Shown one piece after another: positions 1-6,103 of a stretch of DNA of 6,103 bases (position 1 is its first letter; each line of letters opens with the position of its first letter). The stretch comes from Bacteroidota bacterium. Its GTDB lineage: Bacteria > Bacteroidota > Ignavibacteria > UBA10030 > UBA8401. The translations under genes and the position numbers were made by a program. A model generated the notes under the pieces. That model was not told where the DNA came from. It was given only the letters and a program-made list of their open reading frames with translations, and ran no database searches. Location: positions 1 to 6,103 of the forward strand of contig JAVBYH010000265.1 in assembly GCA_030824175.1 (NCBI GenBank). Direction: 5' to 3'.

Positions 1-1288
1 TATCGGGAAGCCCGTTCACTGAACCGGTGAGTTCGATCGCTGCCGAATCTCCCGCGGCGGCTGAAAATCGTTCGATGCGGAGGCCGCCGACGGAGCCGGA
101 CACCGCCGCCGCGACGCGGATCGCCCGGCGAGAGCGTTTGATCGGAAGGGACGGATCGAACAAGAGCAGGTCCGGGACGCCGATGAATGAATCGGTCACG
201 GATGCATGCACGCGGACATCGCCGAGCCGGGTGGTGAAAGCGGCGGGGGAAGAATAGGCGAGGCGAGCGTCGAGGCCGATCGATGTCGTCGCCGTGACAA
301 TGCGCGCGTTCGTGACATCGGCATGAAGCGAATCGAACACCACCGTTCCCGAGATCTCCCGTATGGCGAGTCCGCTCCGATCGGAGATCGTCGACCGGAG
401 GATGCGTCCGCCTGCGCGTGATCCGTCAAGATACAGATGCTCGCCCTGGAGCGAAATTCCGTACAGGTTCATATGGTTCGGGTCGAAGCCGGCGCGGTGT
501 GCCTCGCCGCGAACATCGACCCGGAGCGTGTTGAGGCCGAGCGAGAGGTCCGCGAGCTCGAAAGACCATGGGAGTGCCGTCGTATCGTCAGGCGGTGGAG
601 TGTCGTCGGAAGGAGGCAGCGAGAGGTCGACAGTTGAATTGGCGAGCGCTATCCGCGCGAACGCGATGTGCCCGCGCTCCATGTCCATGCGGTCGATCGA
701 CACGTCGAGTTCGCCGACGCCGATGCGGACCCTCACGCCCGAGACGTCGTCGTCGTATGTCGCATCGATCGTCCTGAGGGAAATGCCGCCAAGATCGATG
801 CTCCATCCACCGCCGTCCGCCGTTTCGGCCGCGTCGGATGGTTCCGCCGGCCCGGACGAATCCGACGACAGGGCATCGAGGAGGAAATCGAAATTGAACG
901 CACTGTCGGGAAGCGTCCGTGTGATGTGCGCGGTAAGCGAGTCCACGCGAATAGTGGACACGGTGACGGTCCGCGAGAACAGTCCGATGAGATGGACGTC
1001 CGCCCGGAGTTCGCCGACTGCAAGCAGCGTGTCGCGCGACTGTCCCTCTATGAAGATATCCTTCAGCACGATGGTGGAGGGCAGGGAAATTGTCACAGAT
1101 CCGAGTTCGATGCGCGTGTGTGTCCGTTCGGAGACGGGGGCGAGGAATGCACGGGCGATGCGGCTCTGCACCTGGGGGAATTGCAGCGCGATGGCGAGGA
1201 TAAGGATCAGCCCTGCAGCCGTGCCGATCGTCCACGCGGCGGTTTTGACCGTGCGTCTGAAAATATTATTTTTCCACAGTTCCGGCAC
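1..1288 (-). CDS. TamB/AsmA-like translocation and assembly module protein, N-terminal part (partial, runs off left edge)
   Basis: The reverse strand is open for 429 codons from a GTG at 1288-1286 to the window edge, with no stop. A ribosome binding site (AGGGG, 1298-1294) lies about five bases before the GTG; the only other in-frame start before the upstream stop is a TTG at 1306-1304. The protein begins with a short basic segment (RRTVK), then one hydrophobic helix at about residues 18-35 ending in IALQFPQVQ, the typical anchor of TamB-like proteins. It continues with the pattern seen in Bacteroidota members: RIELGSVTISLPSTIVLKD, a 'DTLL..GELRADVHLIGLFS' stretch and 'RTLPDSAFNFDFLLDAL'. After that come repetitive beta-strand segments, as expected for the beta-taco fold. 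A Ser/Pro/Asp/Gly-rich linker lies at about residues 131-152. Family members are usually well over 1,000 residues, so most of the gene, including the C-terminal TamB domain, lies outside. The family is inner-membrane anchored and spans the periplasm, with roles in outer-membrane protein assembly or lipid transport. It is transcribed divergently from the Kai region and is probably unrelated to it. Confidence 0.85.
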   Translation of the reverse strand, partial: MPELWKNNIFRRTVKTAAWTIGTAAGLILILAIALQFPQVQSRIARAFLAPVSERTHTRIELGSVTISLPSTIVLKDIFIEGQSRDTLLAVGELRADVHLIGLFSRTVTVSTIRVDSLTAHITRTLPDSAFNFDFLLDALSSDSSGPAEPSDAAETADGGGWSIDLGGISLRTIDATYDDDVSGVRVRIGVGELDVSIDRMDMERGHIAFARIALANSTVDLSLPPSDDTPPPDDTTALPWSFELADLSLGLNTLRVDVRGEAHRAGFDPNHMNLYGISLQGEHLYLDGSRAGGRILRSTISDRSGLAIREISGTVVFDSLHADVTNARIVTATTSIGLDARLAYSSPAAFTTRLGDVRVHASVTDSFIGVPDLLLFDPSLPIKRSRRAIRVAAAVSGSVGGLRIERFSAAAGDSAAIELTGSVNGLPD

Positions 1289-1347
1289 TATTTCCCCTCG
1301 ATGCAACGGCTGAACGTGCGGGTGGTATGGATGCCTTATCCTGCCGC

Positions 1348-1376
1348 ATTATAATAATAAAAAAAAGAATGCCCAA
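1348..1376 (-). promoter_or_regulatory. Candidate promoter for the TamB-like gene
   Basis: On the reverse strand there is a TTGGGC (1376-1371), exactly 17 bases, then TATAAT (1353-1348), a good sigma70-type arrangement. It lies about 60 bases upstream of the GTG start. The spacer is a T-rich tract. In Bacteroidota proper the promoter consensus differs (TTTG / TAnnTTTG), so this call depends on the organism using sigma70-like promoters. Inference from the pattern only. Confidence 0.45.
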
Positions 1377-1440
1377 AGAGAATAGGCCGAAAGATTGAAA
1401 GAGGGATTAATTCTTCCGTGCTGCCATCCGCGGCGGTGTC

Positions 1441-1471
1441 TTGATTTTTGGGCGAATTAATTGCATATATA
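1441..1471 (+). promoter_or_regulatory. Candidate promoter for response regulator RR1
   Basis: TTGATT (1441-1446) is followed after 17 bases by CATATA (1464-1469), or after 19 bases by TATATA (1466-1471). This would place transcription start near 1476-1480, just before the GGAGG ribosome binding site at 1485-1489. The -10 region sits in an AT-rich patch that contrasts with the GC-rich surroundings. No experimental support. Confidence 0.35.
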
Positions 1472-1501
1472 TACAGCCGCGGTTGGAGGCCGCCATGACG
1501 T

Positions 1502-2152
1502 ATGGGAAAAATCAAGATCCTTATTATCGAAGACAACCGTGTTCTGCGCGACGGCATCAGCACCATGCTCAACGGCCAACCGGATATGCATGTCGCCTCC
1601 GCCTCGGGAAACGGCTATGAAACACTGCTGAAGGCGAAGCAGACCAACGCGCACGTGATACTCGTCGATGTCGGCCTGAAAAACTTCAAGGAATCATCGA
1701 TCGTCCATTCCCTGCAGGAAAAAATGCCTGAGGCGAAAGTGATCGGCATGGGCCTGATCCCTTCACAGTCCGATATTGTGGAATTCGTCGAAGCAGGTGC
1801 GTCCGGCTTCATCTTGAAGGATGCAACGGTTAAGGAATTTCTCGAAACGATACGCTTGGTCGCGCGCGGCGAGAAGGTCCTCCCGTCCTCGATGACCGGC
1901 TCCCTCTTTTCGCATGTCGTCGACCTTGCCGTCCGGAAGAAGCAGAAGATTACGAACGCCGTCCGCATGACGAAACGCGAACGCGAGATCATCGCTCACA
2001 TCGCGAACGGATCGAGCAACAAGGAGATCGCATTGGAGCTCAACATCGCCACGCATACGGTGAAAAGCCACGTGCACAATATTATGGAAAAACTCGCATT
2101 GCACAGCCGGCTCCAGATCGCGCTGCATGCCGATCACGAAGAAAACCTCTGA
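1502..2152 (+). CDS. NarL/FixJ-family response regulator RR1 with intact phospho-acceptor (receiver + LuxR-type HTH)
   Basis: A 216-residue two-domain DNA-binding response regulator, the usual length of the NarL/FixJ family. The receiver domain is at residues 3-120: acidic pair E10-D11, phospho-acceptor D56 (in VILVDVGL) and conserved K106 (in GFILKDA). The beta-4 position that is normally Ser or Thr is Gly84 (in VIGMGL), which is unusual. The LuxR-type helix-turn-helix is at about 154-212, with MTKRERE, NKEIA and TVKSHVHNI motifs. Phosphorylation at D56 would be expected to control DNA binding. The ATG at 1502 is the first in-frame start, because a TGA (1496-1498) lies just upstream; the GGAGG at 1485-1489 is 12 bases away, rather long. 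RR1 sits 240 bp upstream of kaiC in the same direction and is a paralogue of RR2 at 4688-5329 (about 53% identity by hand count). It is a likely output or input partner of the KaiBC module by position, not by proof. No cognate histidine kinase is in the window. Confidence 0.93.
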   Translation: MGKIKILIIEDNRVLRDGISTMLNGQPDMHVASASGNGYETLLKAKQTNAHVILVDVGLKNFKESSIVHSLQEKMPEAKVIGMGLIPSQSDIVEFVEAGASGFILKDATVKEFLETIRLVARGEKVLPSSMTGSLFSHVVDLAVRKKQKITNAVRMTKREREIIAHIANGSSNKEIALELNIATHTVKSHVHNIMEKLALHSRLQIALHADHEENL

Positions 2153-2188
2153 ACCCGCACCACAACCGCTCACTTTCTCTCCGATCCT

Positions 2189-2218
2189 GATGAAAAAAGG
2201 ATTAATCCTTTTTTCATC
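2189..2218. repeat. Perfect 30-bp palindrome after RR1; possible terminator or operator
   Basis: The 15-base left arm is exactly complementary to the right arm. In RNA this gives a 13-bp stem with a UUAA loop; the ascending arm is A-rich around GGA and the descending arm has six Us. It lies 37 bases after the RR1 stop, where a terminator is expected. However, the stem has few GC pairs near its tip and no U-run follows it (CCCTTAGGG comes next), so it is not a canonical intrinsic terminator. A dimeric regulator's operator is an equal possibility. Part of it belongs to the element shared with 5342-5378. Confidence 0.6.
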
Positions 2219-2231
2219 CCTTAGGGCTATT
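2195..2231 (+). promoter_or_regulatory. Shared bipartite element, copy 1 (upstream of kaiC)
   Basis: Two 11-base blocks, AAAAGGATTAA and TTTCATCCCTT, are separated by six bases and followed by a partly matching tail. The same blocks with the same spacing occur at 5342-5378; the two copies match at 29 of 37 positions by hand count. Both copies follow a response regulator gene and precede another co-oriented gene (kaiC here, DUF3494 there). The function is unknown: a binding site for the paralogous regulators is one reading and a common 3' RNA element another. Confidence 0.5.
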
Positions 2232-2331
2232 TGTTTAGACGCGTTCTCGTGGTATCTTGATGACATATGGACGACAGCCGGGCATGGCGTGCCGAGATGT
2301 ACGGGCATGCGTACGTGTGAACGAACCACCA

Positions 2332-2359
2332 TTGAATATGGACGTTAACAATATATTAT
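2332..2359 (+). promoter_or_regulatory. Candidate kaiC promoter
   Basis: TTGAAT (2332-2337) is followed after 16 bases by TATTAT (2354-2359) in a strongly AT-rich patch, placing a start near 2366, about 27 bases before the kaiC ATG. A second, weaker candidate is TTGTTT (2231-2236), 16 bases, TATCTT (2253-2258). That one would begin right at the end of the shared element and give a leader of about 130 bases. Confidence 0.4.
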
Positions 2360-2392
2360 AACACATCTGCTTGTATACGGAGACAACGCATC

Positions 2393-4129
<1,737 letters not shown>

Positions 4130-4148
4130 AATAATATAAGGATGCATA

Positions 4149-4490
4149 GTGAAAATCAAAGTCATTAAAAAAAATAAGGCCGGCCGGTCGGCGGCTGCAT
4201 CGGTGAAGAGGGACAGGGAAACGTGGGTGCTGCGGCTCTACGTCGCGGGGCAGATCCCCAAGACGGTAACGGCATTCAACAATCTCAAGGTGATCTGCGA
4301 GGATCAATTGAAGGGACACTATGTCATCGAAGTGGTGGACCTGGTGAAGCATCCCAAGTTTGCGCACGACGATCAGATCCTCGCCGTGCCGACGCTCGTG
4401 CGGAAGTCGCCGCTGCCGGAACGAAACGTCATCGGCGACCTGTCGAATACGGAGCGGGTATTGGCCGGACTGGATCTTGTCGCGCACTGA
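4149..4490 (+). CDS. kaiB: KaiB, KaiC-binding fold-switching protein
   Basis: A 113-residue KaiB with the thioredoxin-like family pattern: WVLRLYVAGQIPKTVTAF (26-43), HYVIEVVDLVKHPKFAHDDQ (57-76), ILAVPTL with the cis-proline P81 (77-83) and VIGDLSN (94-100). VLAGLD (104-109) follows, keeping G107 and D109, which correspond to Gly88 and Asp90 of Synechococcus KaiB, residues tied to its fold switch. KaiB binds the CI ring of phosphorylated KaiC and modulates its ATPase and phosphorylation cycle. The start is a GTG, with AAGGA at 4138-4142 six bases before it; the nearby ATG at 4142 is out of frame. A basic, probably disordered N-terminal extension of about 24 residues precedes the domain, and the acidic C-terminal tail of cyanobacterial KaiB is missing. 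It lies 19 bases after kaiC and 56 bases before the small basic protein gene. Confidence 0.95.
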   Translation: MKIKVIKKNKAGRSAAASVKRDRETWVLRLYVAGQIPKTVTAFNNLKVICEDQLKGHYVIEVVDLVKHPKFAHDDQILAVPTLVRKSPLPERNVIGDLSNTERVLAGLDLVAH

Positions 4491-4546
4491 CGCGCGACGC
4501 AACGCAAGACGAACACCGCACACTGTCACACTCAAAGGAGACGATC

Positions 4547-4672
4547 ATGAGCAAGGGCCAAAACGTGAAAAAGGGTTCCAAAAAAGAACCAGCAAAGACG
4601 CTGAAAGAAAAACAGGCGGCAAAGAGAGAGAAGAGAGACGGCAAGAAGTTCGTCGGAACGGTCAATCAATAA
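4547..4672 (+). CDS. Small Lys-rich basic protein (41 aa) in the kai operon
   Basis: An ATG follows a near-perfect ribosome binding site (AAAGGAG, 4534-4540) at six bases, the best one in the window, which is the main reason for calling a 41-codon gene. The product starts MSKGQNVKKGSKKEPAKTLK and has 12 Lys and 2 Arg against 3 Glu and 1 Asp, a net charge near +10. It has no hydrophobic segment, signal peptide or cysteine. The middle (about 15-31) could form a charged helix. Short proteins with a similar MSKGQN...KKEPAKT...KEK pattern occur, to my memory, as uncharacterised hypotheticals in Bacteroidota; I cannot verify this here. It lies between kaiB (56 bp) and RR2 (15 bp), so it is almost certainly translated from the same mRNA as both. 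A role in nucleic-acid, ribosome or Kai-complex binding is speculation. Confidence 0.8.
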   Translation: MSKGQNVKKGSKKEPAKTLKEKQAAKREKRDGKKFVGTVNQ

Positions 4673-4687
4673 CCAAGCAGAGAGCCT

Positions 4688-5329
4688 ATGCTAAAGATCC
4701 GCGTATTACTCGTTGAAGACAATCGTATGTTGAGGGATGGCATCACTGCAATGATCAACGGTCATGGTGATCTCATGGTTGCAGGTGTCTCGGACGGCTT
4801 GGAAGATGCCGTGGTGAAAGCCCGCACGGCGAAACCGCATCTGATGCTCATCAACCTTGGGCTGGACAGCCAGGAGAGTCTGTCGATCGTTACAACGATG
4901 AAGGCCGAATTTCCGCTCGTCAAGATCGTCGGCATGGGCCTTGGTGCGACGCAATCGGATATACGGGAATTCGTGCAGGCCGGAACGGTGGGGTTCATCC
5001 TTAAAAACGCCACGCCGGACGACATGCTCCGGACCATCCGGGGGGTTGCGGCCGGGGAGATGGTGCTCCCCCCGACGATGACAGGATCGCTCTTTTTTCA
5101 GGTGGTCGAGCACGGTCTCGCCAGGGGGAACCATGCGCCGAAGGCAGACACACGGATGACGCAGCGTGAGAAGGAAGTGACCGCGCTGATCGTCGACGGG
5201 ATGAGCAATAAGGAGATCGCGTCAACACTCAACATCGCGACATTTACGGTGAAGAGTCACGTGCACAACATCCTCGAAAAACTCGCTTTGCACAGCCGTC
5301 TCCAGATCGCCAACCACGCTCGCAGCTGA
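4688..5329 (+). CDS. NarL/FixJ-family response regulator RR2 with Asp-to-Asn phospho-acceptor (pseudo-receiver + LuxR-type HTH)
   Basis: A 213-residue paralogue of RR1 with the same two domains. The receiver (about 2-120) keeps the acidic pair E10-D11 and K106, but the phospho-acceptor position is Asn56 (LMLINLGL; codon AAC at 4853-4855). As in RR1, the switch Ser/Thr position is Gly84. The LuxR-type HTH at about 155-211 (MTQREKE, NKEIA, TVKSHVHNI) is intact and nearly identical to that of RR1 in its recognition helix. The frame is complete and normal in length, so this is a maintained gene and not a decaying one. With Asn at the acceptor, ordinary aspartyl phosphorylation is not expected. 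It may act constitutively, heterodimerise with RR1, or respond to a protein or ligand. Such atypical receivers are known in other families. The ribosome binding site is weak (GAGAG, 4680-4684), suggesting translational coupling to the small gene ending 15 bases upstream. It is probably the last gene of the kaiC operon. Confidence 0.93.
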   Translation: MLKIRVLLVEDNRMLRDGITAMINGHGDLMVAGVSDGLEDAVVKARTAKPHLMLINLGLDSQESLSIVTTMKAEFPLVKIVGMGLGATQSDIREFVQAGTVGFILKNATPDDMLRTIRGVAAGEMVLPPTMTGSLFFQVVEHGLARGNHAPKADTRMTQREKEVTALIVDGMSNKEIASTLNIATFTVKSHVHNILEKLALHSRLQIANHARS

Positions 5330-5341
5330 ACAACCACGCGT

Positions 5342-5378
5342 AAAAGGATTAACTACTGTTTCATCCCTTCGGTCGATT
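5342..5378 (+). promoter_or_regulatory. Shared bipartite element, copy 2 (upstream of the DUF3494 gene)
   Basis: It carries the same AAAAGGATTAA and TTTCATCCCTT blocks, separated by six bases, as copy 1 at 2195-2231. Here the six spacer bases differ (CTACTG against TCCTTT), so the palindrome of copy 1 is broken while both blocks stay perfect. That pattern suggests the blocks themselves are what is conserved, and not a hairpin. It begins 12 bases after the RR2 stop and ends about 100 bases before the DUF3494 start. Confidence 0.5.
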
Positions 5379-5397
5379 ACAATTCAATGATGCCGTA

Positions 5398-5413
5398 CGT
5401 ATACTGATATACG
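5398..5413. repeat. Short inverted repeat CGTATA-N4-TATACG
   Basis: Perfect 6-base arms surround CTGA, about 40 bases upstream of the -10 box of the DUF3494 gene. The position and symmetry would suit an operator for a dimeric activator or repressor, but short dyads arise by chance. No further support. Confidence 0.3.
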
Positions 5414-5454
5414 CATAGGAACGGATATGGTACCCTTTTCCGTGATCTCCGCTC

Positions 5455-5460
5455 TATAAT
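5455..5460 (+). promoter_or_regulatory. -10 box of the DUF3494 gene
   Basis: A perfect TATAAT lies 20 bases before the ATG at 5481, implying a leader of only about 13-15 bases that contains the ribosome binding site. At the expected -35 position (5432-5437, ACCCTT) there is no good match. A promoter with a strong -10 and poor -35 often depends on an activator, consistent with the inverted repeat and shared element upstream. Confidence 0.5.
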
Positions 5461-5480
5461 TTATTCAACGATAGGATACT

Positions 5481-6103
5481 ATGAACTCAACGACTACACG
5501 ATCAGGCCATAACACGTGGGCACGAACGACAAGAATTTTAATGATGGCGGCACTGCTTGCGCCCGCCGCCGGCATGGCGCAATCTCCTGCCGCGGTGAAC
5601 CTTGGTTCGACTGCGACATTCGCAGTCCTGGCAGCGTCGCTCATCTCGAGCATCCCCACCTCCGCCATCTCGGGTGACCTTGGCCTGAGCCCCGCCACCG
5701 GCAGCAGCATCACCGGGCTAACCTCCGGGGAGGTCACCGGGAAGATCTACACTGTCGATGCGTCGGGTCCGGCCGGATCCACAGCCGCTGCGGCGATACT
5801 GCTTGCAGCGAAGGGTGATCTGACGATTGCGTACAACGATGCGGCCGGCAGAACGCCTGTGCCGAGCGGACCGTTCCTGAATCCCGGATCGGGCAACATC
5901 GGCGGCCTCACGCTCGTTGCGGGACTCTATAAATTCACGAGCGCCCTGTCCATCACCGGATCCGATGTGACGCTCACAGGATCTGCGACGGATATATGGA
6001 TCTTCCAGATCGCATCGAATCTCGAAACCGGCAGCGGCATCAAGGTGATCCTTGCCGGGGGCGCGCAGGCCGGGAATATTTTCTGGCAGGTGGGGACGTC
6101 CGC
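5481..6103 (+). CDS. Secreted DUF3494 (ice-binding-like) protein, N-terminal part (partial, runs off right edge)
   Basis: The frame is open for 207 codons to the window edge. The ATG at 5481 follows AGGA (5473-5476) by four bases. Residues 1-33 look like a Sec signal peptide: a polar, Arg-containing start, hydrophobic ILMMAALLAPAAG and a likely cleavage after GMA, before QSPAAVNLG. In-frame Met21 or Met22 would give a signal too short in its n-region, so 5481 is preferred. The mature part has the DUF3494/PF11999 order: LGSTATFAVLAAS, then SAISGDLGLSP, then ITGLTSGEVTGKIY, then GGLTLVAGLYKF, then LTGSATDIWIFQI and AGNIFWQVG. This family forms a beta-solenoid; some members bind ice, others are general surface or adhesion proteins. 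The C-terminus, which might carry a sorting or adhesion domain, is outside. It sits 151 bp after RR2 in the same direction with its own -10 box, so it may be a target of the neighbouring regulators. Ice binding itself is not shown. Confidence 0.92.
   Translation, partial: MNSTTTRSGHNTWARTTRILMMAALLAPAAGMAQSPAAVNLGSTATFAVLAASLISSIPTSAISGDLGLSPATGSSITGLTSGEVTGKIYTVDASGPAGSTAAAAILLAAKGDLTIAYNDAAGRTPVPSGPFLNPGSGNIGGLTLVAGLYKFTSALSITGSDVTLTGSATDIWIFQIASNLETGSGIKVILAGGAQAGNIFWQVGTS

Noticed and set aside
588..1235. A 215-codon reverse-strand frame starting MDDRHGCRADP
   Set aside because: Out of frame with the TamB-like gene on the same strand and rich in His and Arg; a shadow frame.
363..1354. 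Long open frames on the forward strand (363-1313, 316 codons; 668-1354, 228 codons)
   Set aside because: They lie antisense to the TamB-like gene in GC-rich DNA; their translations are Arg/Ser-rich with no recognisable domain, whereas the reverse frame gives a clear family match.
1428..1482. Two CCGCGG hexamers upstream of RR1 (1428-1433 and 1477-1482)
   Set aside because: Short GC palindromes are common at this base composition and nothing else around them is shared.
4223..4546. A longer version of the small basic protein starting inside kaiB (149 codons, 4223-4672)
   Set aside because: The upstream part overlaps kaiB in another frame and reads as shadow sequence; the strong ribosome binding site at 4534-4540 marks 4547 as the start.
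4662..4687. Possible frameshift joining the small basic protein to RR2
   Set aside because: The small protein has its own stop (4670-4672) and RR2 starts with a complete receiver N-terminus at 4688, so they are separate genes.
5330..5380. Intrinsic terminator at the end of the kai operon
   Set aside because: No stem of useful strength followed by a U-run was found; the palindrome seen after RR1 is broken in this copy.

Overview
The window (about 57% GC by eye, compact, mostly one strand) looks like a chromosomal segment from a member of the Bacteroidota/Ignavibacteriota/Chlorobiota side of the FCB group. The main clue is the reverse-strand gene at the left edge, whose N-terminus is that of the large TamB/AsmA-like proteins of those phyla. 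The short Lys-rich protein and the DUF3494 secreted protein fit the same lineage. The assignment is inference from protein style; there is no rRNA or tRNA in the window.

Layout. (1) 1-1288, reverse strand: the first 429 codons of a TamB-like envelope protein, running off the left edge. (2) 1289-1501: a divergent intergenic region with promoter-like signals for both directions. (3) 1502-2152: a NarL/FixJ-type response regulator (RR1) with an intact phospho-acceptor Asp56. (4) 2153-2392: a 240-bp intergenic region holding a perfect 30-bp palindrome and a promoter-like AT-rich patch. (5) 2393-4129: a double-domain KaiC ATPase/autokinase with a C-terminal coiled-coil extension. (6) 4149-4490: KaiB. 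(7) 4547-4672: a 41-residue, strongly basic small protein behind an excellent ribosome binding site. (8) 4688-5329: a second response regulator (RR2), a paralogue of RR1 in which the phospho-acceptor Asp is Asn. (9) 5330-5480: an intergenic region carrying a second copy of an element also found upstream of kaiC. (10) 5481 to the right edge: a secreted DUF3494 (ice-binding-like) protein, truncated by the window.

Interpretation. kaiC, kaiB, the small protein and RR2 are closely spaced and co-oriented, so they probably form one operon, with RR1 immediately upstream. This is a KaiA-less Kai timing or stress module: a KaiC with a Ser-Ser phosphosite pair and a coiled-coil tail (the KaiC2 / Rhodobacter-type arrangement), a complete KaiB, and two DNA-binding regulators as candidate outputs. 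The two regulators share about half of their residues, share an unusual Gly where receivers normally have the switch Ser/Thr, and differ at the phospho-acceptor itself (Asp versus Asn). A bipartite sequence element with identical spacing lies downstream of both regulators, upstream of kaiC and of the DUF3494 gene. This suggests a shared cis-signal, and possibly that the DUF3494 gene is an output. No histidine kinase, KaiA, mobile element, CRISPR array or RNA gene was seen.
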